Assembly (NCBI RefSeq): GCF_013371465.1
Contig: NZ_JABWDU010000006.1
Coordinates: forward strand, 186,001 to 250,000
Source: Ensifer oleiphilus
Lineage (GTDB): Bacteria > Pseudomonadota > Alphaproteobacteria > Rhizobiales > Rhizobiaceae
Length of the DNA: 64,000 bases
Direction of reading: 5' to 3'
This document shows, in pieces, positions 8,137 to 19,266 of the stretch (the first letter of the stretch is position 1; every line of letters starts with the position of its first letter). The position numbers and the translations under genes are program-made. Under the pieces are notes generated by a model that was not told the origin of the DNA, made no database searches, and saw nothing but the letters and a program-made list of their open reading frames with translations.

Positions 8137-8216
8137 CGACGAATTTCAAACACATAGCTCGGGGAGCGCTGGCCTCGGTCGGCGCGGTTTCCAAATTTGC
8201 AACCGGAGGACAGAAG

Positions 8217-8987
8217 ATGGCAGGCCATCACGGCAAATTCGTCTGGTACGAACTGATGACGACCGACACCCAGGCGGCAGAAACCTTCTACAAGGATGTC
8301 GTCGGATGGGACGCCCGCGACGCCGGCATGCCGGGCGTGAGCTATACCCTGTTTACCAAAGGCGAGCAGCAGGTCGCAGGCCTGATGACCATGCCCCAGG
8401 GCGCACTCGAGATGAACGTGCCGCCCGCCTGGCTCGGCTACATCGGCGTCGATGATGTCGATGCCGCGGCGGAGGATGTTGCTGCCAAGGGCGGCAAGAT
8501 CCACCGCGCGCCCGACGACATCCCCGGCATCGGCCGCTTCGCTATCGCCACCGACCCGCATGGCGCGGTCTTCGCACTGTTCACCGGGATCGGCGCCCCT
8601 CCACCCGCTGTCGACCCGATGGCGCCCGGCCAGATCGGCTGGCACGAACTGATGTCCGGCGACCTCGACACGGCCTTCCCCTTCTATGCCGGGGCCTTCG
8701 GCTGGACCAAGGACCAGGGCATGGATATGGGCGAGATGGGCACCTATCAGATCTTTGCCATCGATGGCGCCCAGGCCGGTGGCATGATGACCAAGCCGAA
8801 GGACATTCCGTCACCCTATTGGCTCTATTACTTCAGTGTCCCAGCGCTCGACACGGCCATCGAGCGCATCAAGTCCGGCGGTGGCAAGATCGTGCTTGAG
8901 CCCATGGAAGTGCCGGGCGGGGCCTGGATCGTCCAGGCGCTCGACCCTCAAGGCGCCCTCTTCGCCCTGGTCGGCCAGCGCGGCTGA
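8217..8987 (+). CDS. VOC family protein with two glyoxalase-like domains
   Basis: This 256-residue protein has two vicinal-oxygen-chelate domains: residues about 7-122 (GKFVWYELMTTDTQAAETFYKDVVGW to DPHGAVFALF) and about 135-254 (GQIGWHELMSGDLDTAFPFYAGAFGW to DPQGALFALV). Each begins with the W-x-E-L-M motif and ends with the DPxGAxFAL motif seen in 27-kDa antigen Cfp30B-like proteins. VOC enzymes use a metal to act on or bind electrophiles, glutathione adducts or antibiotics; the substrate here is unknown. The ribosome site is GGAGGACAGAAG. It is the last gene of the MarR-associated set. Confidence 0.85.
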   Translation: MAGHHGKFVWYELMTTDTQAAETFYKDVVGWDARDAGMPGVSYTLFTKGEQQVAGLMTMPQGALEMNVPPAWLGYIGVDDVDAAAEDVAAKGGKIHRAPDDIPGIGRFAIATDPHGAVFALFTGIGAPPPAVDPMAPGQIGWHELMSGDLDTAFPFYAGAFGWTKDQGMDMGEMGTYQIFAIDGAQAGGMMTKPKDIPSPYWLYYFSVPALDTAIERIKSGGGKIVLEPMEVPGGAWIVQALDPQGALFALVGQRG

Positions 8988-9004
8988 ACGCCATTGAAAC
9001 GGAT

Positions 9005-9035
9005 CTGCCTGGCACCGCCGATGCGGGCCAGGCAG
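9005..9035 (+). terminator. Hairpin after the VOC gene
   Basis: CTGCCTGGC at 9005-9013 pairs perfectly with GCCAGGCAG at 9027-9035, starting 17 bases after the VOC stop. There is no T run, so factor-dependent termination or mRNA stabilisation is as likely as intrinsic termination. Confidence 0.4.
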
Positions 9036-9126
9036 GTAGAACCGCTCTGGCACCGGGCGTCGGCACAATTCCATCAACGGCGCATGCCCTGCGCCGCGCG
9101 CATCCCTCAGTTGCGGTTTTACCCAT

Positions 9127-9156
9127 GGTATTTTAGGGTATTTCAAGGATATTTAA
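9127..9156. repeat. Three tandem 10-base AT-rich units upstream of the diguanylate cyclase
   Basis: GGTATTTTAG, GGTATTTCAA and GGATATTTAA follow each other without gaps, in phase with the DNA helix, about 125 bases upstream of the proposed start at 9280. They may be a regulator-binding array or part of an AT-rich promoter. Confidence 0.4.
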
Positions 9157-9279
9157 CACCTTATGCGATACTACTGCGGCACGTATCACTGATCGCGGAA
9201 AGCATTCGTTCTCCGCGGCAAGGAATTGTCGCGACCTCCGGTACGATGGCCGGTGCATTGGTGGACCAACTTCGCGCAA

Positions 9280-11037
<1,758 letters not shown>

Positions 11038-11058
11038 CCCTGGGCTCCCGTCGCGTCA

Positions 11059-11967
11059 TCAGCCGGAAAGCCGTGCCCGCCCTGCCAGAAAGTCGAGCAT
11101 CACCCGGACGCGGGACGGTAGCGCGCCGCCCTGCCCTTGAAACACCGCATGGAAGGTTTCTCGATCCCCCGGATTGAGATGTTCGACAAGCGGCACCAGC
11201 CGGCCGGCAGCGATGTCGTCGCGAACGGTGAAGGTCGCCATCCTCGCCAGTCCGACGCCGGTAAGCGCCAGACGACGCAATCCTTCCCCGTCGCTGACGC
11301 GCACCTTTTCACTCGGCGGCACCAATATTGCTTGGCCATAGGATAACAGCGGCCAACCGTCGACTGCCCGCGCATAGCTCAGGCTCAGGCGATTGTGCGC
11401 CCTTAAATCGTCAAGGGTCTCGGGCCGGCCGCAACGTTCGAGGTAGGACGGCGCGCCGACGATGGTCATCGACGTGCTGCCGAGCTTGCGCGCAATCAGC
11501 CTGGAAGCCTTAAGCGGCCCTGCACGGATCGCGATGTCGACGCGCTCCGCCATCAGGTCGACGACGGCATCGTTCTGGATGATATCGACCGAAAGATCCG
11601 GATATGCGCTCAGCAATTCCGGCAGCAGCGGCATCAGCACATGGGCGGCGAAAGATGCGCTGGCATTGATGCGGACACGCCCGGCAGGCACATCGCCGAC
11701 AGCCGCCTGTCTCTCCGCGTCGTCGATATCGGCGAGAATGCGGGCCGCCCGCTCATGAAAGGCACAGCCCTCCGGCGTCAGCTGCAATTGCCGCGTCGAG
11801 CGGTTGATCAGCCGAACGCCGAGCCTCTCTTCCAGCCGCTGCACCAGCTTGCTCACCGCCGACGGCGTCATGCAGCATTCGCGCGCCGCCGCCGAGAAAC
11901 CGCCGAGTTCGACAGCCCTGACGAAGACGGCCATTTCGCCGGAGCGGTTGATCGCGTTTCGAGACAT
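11059..11967 (-). CDS. LysR-family transcriptional regulator
   Basis: This 302-residue LysR-type regulator begins MSRNAINRSGEMAVFVRAVELGGFSAAARE. The N-terminal winged helix covers about residues 10-68 (SAAARECCMTPSAVSKLVQRLEERLGVRLINRSTRQLQLTPEG), followed by a periplasmic-binding-protein-like effector domain. It is divergent from the aldo/keto reductase at 12076, and a TGTGA-N7-TCACA element overlaps its own start, so it probably controls itself and the reductase. Its 3' end lies 21 bases from the convergent diguanylate cyclase. The inducer is unknown. Confidence 0.92.
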   Translation of the reverse strand: MSRNAINRSGEMAVFVRAVELGGFSAAARECCMTPSAVSKLVQRLEERLGVRLINRSTRQLQLTPEGCAFHERAARILADIDDAERQAAVGDVPAGRVRINASASFAAHVLMPLLPELLSAYPDLSVDIIQNDAVVDLMAERVDIAIRAGPLKASRLIARKLGSTSMTIVGAPSYLERCGRPETLDDLRAHNRLSLSYARAVDGWPLLSYGQAILVPPSEKVRVSDGEGLRRLALTGVGLARMATFTVRDDIAAGRLVPLVEHLNPGDRETFHAVFQGQGGALPSRVRVMLDFLAGRARLSG

Positions 11968-11983
11968 GTGACTTCAACTCACA
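11967..11983. promoter_or_regulatory. Candidate LysR operator overlapping the lysR start
   Basis: TGTGA-N7-TCACA is an interrupted palindrome with the T-N11-A core typical of LysR sites. It overlaps the first base of the regulator's start codon and lies about 95 bases upstream of the divergent reductase. Confidence 0.45.
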
Positions 11984-12075
11984 AATGATGTTCCTGCAGA
12001 TGGTCTACCTCTCAAATGGCGGAGACACCATCTTCCCTTTGCCAAGACAGGCATGGACAGCAACGAGGAGTTCGA

Positions 12076-13113
12076 ATGATGGAATACAGACGGCTTGGCT
12101 CATCAGGATTGAAGGTTCCGGCGCTGAGCTTCGGCGCCGGTACGTTCGGCGGCAAGGGCCCGCTTTTCAGCGCCTGGGGCAATAGCGACAATGCCGAGGC
12201 GCGCCGTCTCGTCGACATCTGCATCGAGGCCGGCGTCAATCTGTTCGATACGGCCGATGTCTATTCCGATGGCGCCTCCGAACAGGTGCTCGGCGCGGCC
12301 ATCAAGGGACGGCGCAACGACGTGCTGATCTCGACCAAGATGTCGCTGCCGGTGGGTGATGGCCCGAACGACGCCGGCTCCTCCCGCTCCCGGTTGATCA
12401 AGGGTGTCGACGATGCCCTGCGCCGCCTCGGCACCGATTATATCGACCTCATGCAACTGCACGCCTTCGATGCCGGCACGCCGGTCGAAGAGGTGCTTTC
12501 GACCCTCGATACCTTGGTACGCGCCGGCAAGCTGCGCTACGTCGGCGTCTCCAATTTCGCCGGCTGGCAGCTGATGAAGTCGCTCGCAGCAGCAGAGAAG
12601 CATGGCTATCCGCGCTATGTCGCCCACCAGGTCTACTATTCGCTGGTCGGGCGCGACTATGAATGGGAGCTGATGCCGCTTGGGCGCGATCAGGGTGTCG
12701 GCGCACTCGTCTGGAGCCCGCTCGGCTGGGGCCGGCTGACCGGCAAGATCCGGCGCGGCCAGCCCTGGCCGGAAGGAAGCCGCCTGCACGATACGGCCTC
12801 GTTTGGTCCGCCAGTTGAGGACGACACGCTCTACGATATCGTCGACATGCTCGACGAACTGGCCGGCGAGACCGGCAGGACCATTCCGCAGATCGCCATC
12901 AACTGGCTGCTGCAGCGCCCGACTGTGTCGAGCGTCATCATCGGGGCGCGCAACGAAGAGCAGTTGCGCCAGAATCTCGGCGCTGTCGGCTGGTCGCTGA
13001 CCGCAGAGCAGATCGGCCGGCTGGACAAGGCCAGCGGCAAGACACCCGCCTATCCGCACTTCCCCTATCACCTGCAGGAAGGCTTTGCCCGACTGAACCC
13101 GCCGGCCGTGTGA
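12076..13113 (+). CDS. Aldo/keto reductase
   Basis: This 345-residue NADPH-dependent oxidoreductase begins MMEYRRLGSSGLKVPALSFGAGTFGG. It has the AKR barrel signatures: GVNLFDTADVYSDGASEQVLG with the catalytic Asp and Tyr, LISTKMSLPVGDGPNDAG with the catalytic Lys, the LMQLHAFD segment with the His, and SSVIIGARNEEQLRQNL for cofactor binding. It resembles the YajO/Gcy-type group acting on aldehydes or sugars, but the substrate cannot be read from sequence. The ATG at 12076 follows GAGGAG; a second ATG at 12079 is equally spaced. It faces a LysR regulator and ends at a hairpin terminator. Confidence 0.9.
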   Translation: MMEYRRLGSSGLKVPALSFGAGTFGGKGPLFSAWGNSDNAEARRLVDICIEAGVNLFDTADVYSDGASEQVLGAAIKGRRNDVLISTKMSLPVGDGPNDAGSSRSRLIKGVDDALRRLGTDYIDLMQLHAFDAGTPVEEVLSTLDTLVRAGKLRYVGVSNFAGWQLMKSLAAAEKHGYPRYVAHQVYYSLVGRDYEWELMPLGRDQGVGALVWSPLGWGRLTGKIRRGQPWPEGSRLHDTASFGPPVEDDTLYDIVDMLDELAGETGRTIPQIAINWLLQRPTVSSVIIGARNEEQLRQNLGAVGWSLTAEQIGRLDKASGKTPAYPHFPYHLQEGFARLNPPAV

Positions 13114-13131
13114 TCGCCGGTCCCGACGGCA

Positions 13132-13162
13132 GACGCGCCGGAGAAATCCGGCGCCGTCTTTC
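13132..13162 (+). terminator. Terminator of the aldo/keto reductase
   Basis: GCGCCGGA (13135-13142) and TCCGGCGC (13147-13154) pair around a GAAA tetraloop, with partial extension of the stem by GAC/GTC, followed by a short T-rich stretch. Confidence 0.6.
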
Positions 13163-13514
13163 GCGCTTGCTTTCTCTCTTCGCATTGCACAAACTTCCCG
13201 GGAATGGCGCGCAATACCAACCTGCGCCGATATTGACCTCTTGCGCCGGAGCGATTTTGGTTTTCGGCAAGGAGAGAACCGGAAGCGGACCCAAGCGGTC
13301 CGGTGAGGATCATCGACGCTGTCCGGGGGCCAAAAGCGCCCTGCCCTTCGAGTGGGCCGTCTGTCGGCGAACGGCAGCGTCGCAATCCTCGACCGATGCC
13401 AAGGCATCGCTCTGCGGTATGCTCCTTGCCGGCTGACCGCAGACGGTCCCACGCAAGAGGCCAATATTGGCGAAGGTTGGTATCAAACCTGCCATCAAGG
13501 GGACAAAATCCGGT
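13163..13514. repeat. Gene-less region with a long inverted repeat
   Basis: No coding sequence is supported in these roughly 350 bases. The segment 13214-13245 recurs inverted at 13452-13483: 32 bases with three mismatches (core GCAAGAGG, CAATAT, GGCG, AGGTTGGTAT). Some 206 bases of unrelated sequence separate the arms. The right arm ends 31 bases before the transglutaminase start and could be a regulator site or the end of a small mobile-repeat remnant. A GGACC/GGTCC hairpin lies inside. Confidence 0.55.
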
Positions 13515-16500
13515 ATGTCGATCAAGGCCAGTATCTACCACCTGACCCACTATACCTATGACCGGCCGATCCGGCTTTCACCGCAGATCATCCGATTGAA
13601 ACCGGCGGCGCACTCCAAGACCAAGGTCATCAGCCACTCGCTGAAGGTTTCGCCGGCCAACCACTTCGTCAACCTGCAGCAGGATCCTTACGGCAACTAC
13701 CTCGCCCGCTACGTCTTCCCCGACCCGGTCACCGAGTTGAAGATCGAAGTCGATCTCGTTGCCGACATGACGGTCTACAATCCCTTCGACTTCTTCATCG
13801 AGGAAGAATCCGAGCACTGGCCCTTCGCCTACCCGGAGGACCTGATCGACGACCTGAAGATCTACATGACGCCGGAACCGATGGGGCCGGCGCTGTCCTC
13901 GTTCATGGCAACCGTCGACCGCTCCCGCCAGCGGACCATCGACATGGTCGTCGGCCTCAATGCCCGGCTGCAGCAGGAGGTCGGCTATGTCATCCGCATG
14001 GAGCCCGGCGTCCAGCTGCCCGAGGAAACGCTGACGTCGGCCAGAGGGTCGTGCCGCGATTCGAGCTGGCTGTTCGTCCAGATCCTGCGCAATCTCGGCT
14101 TTGCCGCCCGCTTTGTCTCAGGCTATCTCATCCAGCTGGCGCCCGATCTGAAGGCGCTCGACGGTCCCTCCGGCACCGAGCACGATTTTACCGATCTGCA
14201 CGCCTGGGCCGAAGTCTACCTGCCGGGCGCCGGCTGGGTCGGCCTCGACCCGACCTCCGGGCTCCTGACCGGCGAGAGCCACATTCCGCTGGCCGCCACG
14301 CCGCATTATCGCAACGCCGCTCCAATCTCAGGCGGCTTCTTCGGCGATCCCGAGACCCGCACCGACTTTGCCTTCGACATGAAGGTCTCGCGCGTCGCCG
14401 AGCATCCGCGCATCACCAAGCCGTTCTCCGACGAAAGCTGGGAAGCGCTGAACGCGCTTGGCAATCACGTCGATCGGGTACTGTCCGAAAACGACGTGCG
14501 CCTGACCATGGGCGGCGAGCCGACCTTCGTGTCGATCGACGACTTCGAGGCCGAGGAGTGGAACACCGAGGCCGTCGGGCCGACGAAACGCGAGAAGGCG
14601 GATATCCTCATCCGCCGGCTGCGCGAGCGCTTCGCCCCCGGCGGTTTCCTGCATTACGGCCAGGGCAAGTGGTATCCGGGCGAAAGCCTGCCGCGATGGA
14701 CCTTCTCGCTCTACTGGCGCAAGGACGGCGTGCCGATCTGGCGGCAGCCCGATCTCATTGCCGAGGAGAACGGGCGTCACGACGTGACGGCAGAGGACGC
14801 CGAGCGCCTGCTGCATGTGGTGGCGGCGGAATTGAACGTGCCGACGGAGATGGTGGTGCCGGCCTTCGAAGATCCGGCCGACTGGCTGCTCAAGGAGGCG
14901 AACCTTCCCGACAATGTCGATCCGGCCAACTCCAAGCTGAAGGACCCGGAAGAGCGCAGCCGCATGGCCCGCGTGTTCGAGCGCGGCCTGACGGCACCCA
15001 CCGGCTATGTGCTGCCGGTGCAGGCCTGGAATGCGCGCGCGACCGGCGTGAGGTGGATGAGCGAGAAGTGGCAGACGCGCCGCGGCCGCATCTTCCTTGT
15101 CCCCGGAGACAGCCCCGTCGGCTACCGCCTGCCGCTCGGCGCCCTGCCCCATGTCCCGCCGTCGGCCTATCCCTACATCCATCCTGTTGACCCGACCGTT
15201 CCGCGCGACGATCTGCCGGATTTCACTGAGACCAGCGTGCGCCCGCAGCATTCACGCTTTCAGGCGACGGAAGGACCGGAAACACCGCAGGCGCAACCGC
15301 GCGACGAGATCGCCGGATTGGTGCGCACAGCCATCAGCGTCGAGCCGCGCGACGGCAGGCTCTGCGTCTTCATGCCGCCGACGACAAGCATCGAGGAATA
15401 TCTCGACCTGATCGCGTCGACCGAGCGGGCGGCTGCCGCCCTCGGCCTGCCGCTTCACATCGAAGGCTACGCGCCGCCGCACGACGAGCGCATCAACGTC
15501 ATCCGCGTCGCGCCCGACCCCGGCGTCATCGAGGTCAACATCCATCCGGCCGCCAGCTGGCAGGAGTGCGTCGATATCACCACGGCCGTTTATGAAGAGG
15601 CGCGCCAAAGCCGGCTCGGCGCCGACAAGTTCATGATCGACGGTCGCCACACCGGCACCGGCGGCGGCAATCACGTGGTCGTCGGCGGCGCCAACCCCAA
15701 TGACAGCCCGTTTCTGCGCCGGCCCGACCTGTTGAAGAGCATCGTGCTGCACTGGCAGCGCCATCCGTCGCTCTCCTACCTGTTTTCCGGCATGTTCATC
15801 GGCCCGACGAGCCAGGCGCCGCGCATCGACGAGGCCCGCCACGATCAGCTCTACGAGCTGGAGATCGCGCTCTCACAGGTGCCGCTGCCCGGCTCCGCAA
15901 CGCCGCCGCCCCTGCCCTGGCTGGTAGACCGGCTGTTCCGCAATCTGCTCGTTGACGTTACCGGCAACACCCATCGCGCCGAAATCTGCATCGACAAGCT
16001 GTTTTCGCCGGATGGACCGACCGGCCGTCTTGGCCTCGTCGAATTCCGCGGTTTCGAAATGCCGCCCAATGCCCGCATGTCGCTTGCCCAGCAGTTGCTG
16101 GTGCGCGCGCTCATCGCCCGCTTCTGGAAGCATCCGCTCGACGGCCGGTTCGTGCGCTGGGGCACCGCGCTTCATGACCGCTTCATGCTGCCTCATCACG
16201 TCTGGCAGGATTTTCTCGAAGTCCTTGCCGACCTGCGCGCCCACGGCTTCGACCTTCGGCCGGAATGGTTCGAAGCCCAGCTCGAGTTTCGCTTCCCCTT
16301 CTGCGGCGAAGTCGAATACGAGGGCGGCAAGCTGGAAATCCGCCAGGCGCTGGAACCCTGGCATGTCATGGGCGAACAGGGGGCGATCGGCGGTACGGTG
16401 CGCTATGTCGACAGCTCCGTCGAGCGGCTGCAGGTCAAGCTCGATACGCCCAATCCCGAGCGCTACACCGTCACCTGCAACGGCCGTCCCGTGCCTCTGG

Positions 16501-16841
16501 CCAAGGCCGGCACCAACGGCAGCGCCGTTGCCGGCGTCCGCTACAAGGCCTGGCAGCCGGCAGCCGGTCTTCACCCGGTTTTGCCCGTCAACACTCCCCT
16601 TACATTCGATATCTATGATACATGGTCGAATCGGGCGATTGGCGGATGCGTCTACCACGTCGCCCATCCGGGCGGGCGCAGTTACGAAACATTTCCGGTC
16701 AACGGCAACGAGGCAGAAGCGCGGCGATTGGCGCGGTTCGAGCCATGGGGCCACACCCCGGGAGGCTATCTGCTTCATCCGGAAAGCCCGTCGATGGAAT
16801 TTCCGATGACGCTTGATCTCAGGCGTCCGCCAGGAGCGTAA
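13515..16841 (+). CDS. Transglutaminase-like/DUF2126 fusion protein
   Basis: This very large cytoplasmic-looking protein has 1108 residues. Residues about 1-290 are a bacterial transglutaminase-like domain (begins [19 protein letters not shown]) with the catalytic Cys in [12 protein letters not shown], His in [12 protein letters not shown] and Asp in GLDPTSG. The remaining some 800 residues match the DUF2126 family ([68 protein letters not shown]), which has a glutamine-synthetase-like amidoligase flavour. The ATG at 13515 follows GGGGACAAAATCCGGT; the upstream TTG frame is rejected. Its stop (TAA) abuts the ATG of the next gene. Comparative genomics by others (Iyer and colleagues) links such genes to peptide tagging or peptide-synthesis systems; the product is unknown. 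Confidence 0.9.
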   Translation: MSIKASIYHLTHYTYDRPIRLSPQIIRLKPAAHSKTKVISHSLKVSPANHFVNLQQDPYGNYLARYVFPDPVTELKIEVDLVADMTVYNPFDFFIEEESEHWPFAYPEDLIDDLKIYMTPEPMGPALSSFMATVDRSRQRTIDMVVGLNARLQQEVGYVIRMEPGVQLPEETLTSARGSCRDSSWLFVQILRNLGFAARFVSGYLIQLAPDLKALDGPSGTEHDFTDLHAWAEVYLPGAGWVGLDPTSGLLTGESHIPLAATPHYRNAAPISGGFFGDPETRTDFAFDMKVSRVAEHPRITKPFSDESWEALNALGNHVDRVLSENDVRLTMGGEPTFVSIDDFEAEEWNTEAVGPTKREKADILIRRLRERFAPGGFLHYGQGKWYPGESLPRWTFSLYWRKDGVPIWRQPDLIAEENGRHDVTAEDAERLLHVVAAELNVPTEMVVPAFEDPADWLLKEANLPDNVDPANSKLKDPEERSRMARVFERGLTAPTGYVLPVQAWNARATGVRWMSEKWQTRRGRIFLVPGDSPVGYRLPLGALPHVPPSAYPYIHPVDPTVPRDDLPDFTETSVRPQHSRFQATEGPETPQAQPRDEIAGLVRTAISVEPRDGRLCVFMPPTTSIEEYLDLIASTERAAAALGLPLHIEGYAPPHDERINVIRVAPDPGVIEVNIHPAASWQECVDITTAVYEEARQSRLGADKFMIDGRHTGTGGGNHVVVGGANPNDSPFLRRPDLLKSIVLHWQRHPSLSYLFSGMFIGPTSQAPRIDEARHDQLYELEIALSQVPLPGSATPPPLPWLVDRLFRNLLVDVTGNTHRAEICIDKLFSPDGPTGRLGLVEFRGFEMPPNARMSLAQQLLVRALIARFWKHPLDGRFVRWGTALHDRFMLPHHVWQDFLEVLADLRAHGFDLRPEWFEAQLEFRFPFCGEVEYEGGKLEIRQALEPWHVMGEQGAIGGTVRYVDSSVERLQVKLDTPNPERYTVTCNGRPVPLAKAGTNGSAVAGVRYKAWQPAAGLHPVLPVNTPLTFDIYDTWSNRAIGGCVYHVAHPGGRSYETFPVNGNEAEARRLARFEPWGHTPGGYLLHPESPSMEFPMTLDLRRPPGA

Positions 16842-19250
16842 ATGGCGAAGAAGCAGACAGCAGCGGCAGACCGGCTGGGTATCGATGACGATCCGGTCTT
16901 CGGCTACCGTGCCCTTCCGGGCATTGCCGACGAGATGCTCGACGCGCAAGGCAATGTGCGGCCCGTCTGGCAACGGCTGCTTTCGACGCTTGGCCGCCTC
17001 GACGAAACCGAGCTTGCCAACCGCTTCGCGCGCGCCGATAGATACCTGCGCGACGCCGGCGTCTTCTACCGGGTCTATGGCGGCAAGGACAGCTCGGAGA
17101 GAAGCTGGCCGCTGTCGCATATCCCGGTCCTGATCGATGAGAATGAATGGGCGACGGTCTCGCAAGGGCTCATCCAGCGGGCCGAACTTCTGGAAAAGGT
17201 GGTCGCCGACATCTATGGCGAAAATCGCCTGGTGCGAGAGGGTCTGCTGCCTCCGGCCCTGGTCGCCTCCAACCCTGAATTTCTCCGCCCGCTTGTCGGC
17301 GTCAAGCCGGCCGATGGCCATTTCCTGCAGTTCATCTCCTTCGAGATCGGCCGCGGGCCCGATGGCAACTGGTGGGTGCTTTCGGACCGCACGGAGGCGC
17401 CGTCGGGCGCCGGCTTCGCGCTGGAAAACCGGGTTGCCACCACCCGGGCCTTCTCCAATCTCTACGCCGAAACCCATGTGCATCGCCTTGCCGGCTTCTT
17501 CGGCGCCTTCCGCGACACGCTGCAGGCGCGCAAGCTGCATCCGGACGACCGCATCGCCGTGCTTTCTCCCGGCATCGCCAACGAGACCTATTTCGAACAC
17601 GCCTACATTGCCCGCTACCTCGGCTTCATGCTGCTCGAAGGCGAAGACCTGACGGTTGTCGGCGGCCGGGTGATGGTGCGCACGGTCGCGGGCCTAAAAC
17701 CGGTCGGCGTGCTCTGGCGCCGCCTCGACGCGGCCTTTGCCGACCCGCTCGAACTGAATCAGTCTTCGCATATCGGCACGCCGGGGATCGTCGAGGCTCT
17801 GCGCGCCGGGTCCGTCGCCATCGTCAACGCGCTCGGCTCCGGCATCGTCGAGACGCGCGCCTTTCTCGCCTTCATGCCGGCGATCTGCCGGCATCTGCTC
17901 GGCGAAGACCAGAAGCTGCCGTCGATCGCCACCTGGTGGTGCGGCCAGACGTCCGAGCGGGCTCAGGTTGCCGCCAACATCGATCGCATGGTCATCGGTC
18001 CGGCCTATGCGACCCGCCCCCTGTTCGACGACAACGGCCAGTCGGTGCTCGGCGCGTCTCTGGCGGAAAAGGACGCGGCATCGATCGCCCACTGGCTCGA
18101 TGCAGAGGGAGGCAAGCTCGTTGGCCAGGAGGCGGTGACGCTGTCGACGACACCGGCCTGGGTGCGCGGCCGACTGACACCGCGCCCGATGAGCCTGCGC
18201 GTCTTTGCCGCCCGCACCCGCGACGGCTGGCAGATCATGCCCGGTGGTTTCGCCCGCATCGGCTCCGGCGATGACGTTGCCGCCATCGCAATGCAGGCAG
18301 GCGGTACCGCCGCCGACGTCTGGATCGTCAGCGACCGGCCGGTCGAACGTACGACGCTTTTGCCGGCGGAAGAAAGCTTCACCCGCAACATGCCGGGAAG
18401 CCTGCCGAGCCGGGCTGCCGACAACCTGTTCTGGCTCGGACGCTACATCGAGCGGGCCGAAGGGGCGTTGCGCATCCTCAGGGCCTGGCACGGCCGGTTT
18501 GCCGAGACCGCCGACCCGAGCCTGCCGCTGCTGCAGGATGTCACCGACTACCTGGCGGCGTTGGATATCGATACCCGCCAGGCTGTGCCCGACAGCCTGC
18601 TCGCCAACATTTCAAGCGCGCTCTTCAGCGCCGGCAATATCCGCGACCGCTTTTCGCCGGACGGCTGGCTGGCGCTCAACGACCTGTCGCAGACGGCGCG
18701 CAAATTCCATGCAACGGTGCAATCAGGCGACGACGCGACCCGCGCCATGACCGTGCTGTTGCGCAAGCTTGCGGGCTTTGCCGGGCTCGTGCACGAAAAC
18801 ATGTACCGCTTCACCGGCTGGCGCTTCCTGTCGATCGGCCGCTATATCGAGCGCGGCCTGCACATGACGCGGTTGCTCGGCCATATGTCCGGCCCGAACG
18901 CGCCCGATGGCGCCTATGACATGCTGCTTGAAATCGGCGACAGCGTCATGACCCATCGACGGCGCTACAACGTCAACACCGCAGCACTCACCGTGACCGA
19001 CCTTCTGGCGCTCGACCCGCTCAACCCGCGCTCGGTGCTCTACCAGCTGAACGAGATCAAGACCGAGGTCGAGCTTCTGCCGAACGCCTGTGTCAACGGC
19101 CAGATGTCGCCCTTCTATCGCGAGGCGATGCGCCTGCATTCCGGTCTCGCTGTCATGACGCCGGAGGCCATGAACCTCGGCGTCTACAACAGGCTGGAAC
19201 GGGATCTGGAAGAACTCTCCAACATTCTCGCCAACACCTATCTCGGCTGA
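16842..19250 (+). CDS. Circularly permuted ATP-grasp type 2 and alpha-E domain fusion
   Basis: In this 802-residue protein, residues about 20-500 form a circularly permuted ATP-grasp domain (COG2308 type), seen in YRVYGGKDSSERSWPLSHIPVLID, GRGPDGNWWVLSDRTEAPSGAGFALENR and ATWWCGQTSERAQV. Residues about 515-802 form an alpha-E domain (DUF403, COG2307), starting SLPSRAADNLFWLGRYIERAEGALR and ending in a helical ELSNILANTYLG. In many bacteria these are two genes; here they are fused. The ATP-grasp half is predicted to form an amide bond at the cost of ATP. Translation starts at the base after the previous stop, which implies coupling. The reaction and substrate are unproven. Confidence 0.88.
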   Translation: MAKKQTAAADRLGIDDDPVFGYRALPGIADEMLDAQGNVRPVWQRLLSTLGRLDETELANRFARADRYLRDAGVFYRVYGGKDSSERSWPLSHIPVLIDENEWATVSQGLIQRAELLEKVVADIYGENRLVREGLLPPALVASNPEFLRPLVGVKPADGHFLQFISFEIGRGPDGNWWVLSDRTEAPSGAGFALENRVATTRAFSNLYAETHVHRLAGFFGAFRDTLQARKLHPDDRIAVLSPGIANETYFEHAYIARYLGFMLLEGEDLTVVGGRVMVRTVAGLKPVGVLWRRLDAAFADPLELNQSSHIGTPGIVEALRAGSVAIVNALGSGIVETRAFLAFMPAICRHLLGEDQKLPSIATWWCGQTSERAQVAANIDRMVIGPAYATRPLFDDNGQSVLGASLAEKDAASIAHWLDAEGGKLVGQEAVTLSTTPAWVRGRLTPRPMSLRVFAARTRDGWQIMPGGFARIGSGDDVAAIAMQAGGTAADVWIVSDRPVERTTLLPAEESFTRNMPGSLPSRAADNLFWLGRYIERAEGALRILRAWHGRFAETADPSLPLLQDVTDYLAALDIDTRQAVPDSLLANISSALFSAGNIRDRFSPDGWLALNDLSQTARKFHATVQSGDDATRAMTVLLRKLAGFAGLVHENMYRFTGWRFLSIGRYIERGLHMTRLLGHMSGPNAPDGAYDMLLEIGDSVMTHRRRYNVNTAALTVTDLLALDPLNPRSVLYQLNEIKTEVELLPNACVNGQMSPFYREAMRLHSGLAVMTPEAMNLGVYNRLERDLEELSNILANTYLG

Positions 19251-19266
19251 CCGGCAGGACGCGCCC

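Noticed and set aside
13303-13545. Small overlapping frames in the region before the transglutaminase gene
   Set aside because: They run through the inverted repeat and lack ribosome sites; peptide similarity between them is explained by the repeat.
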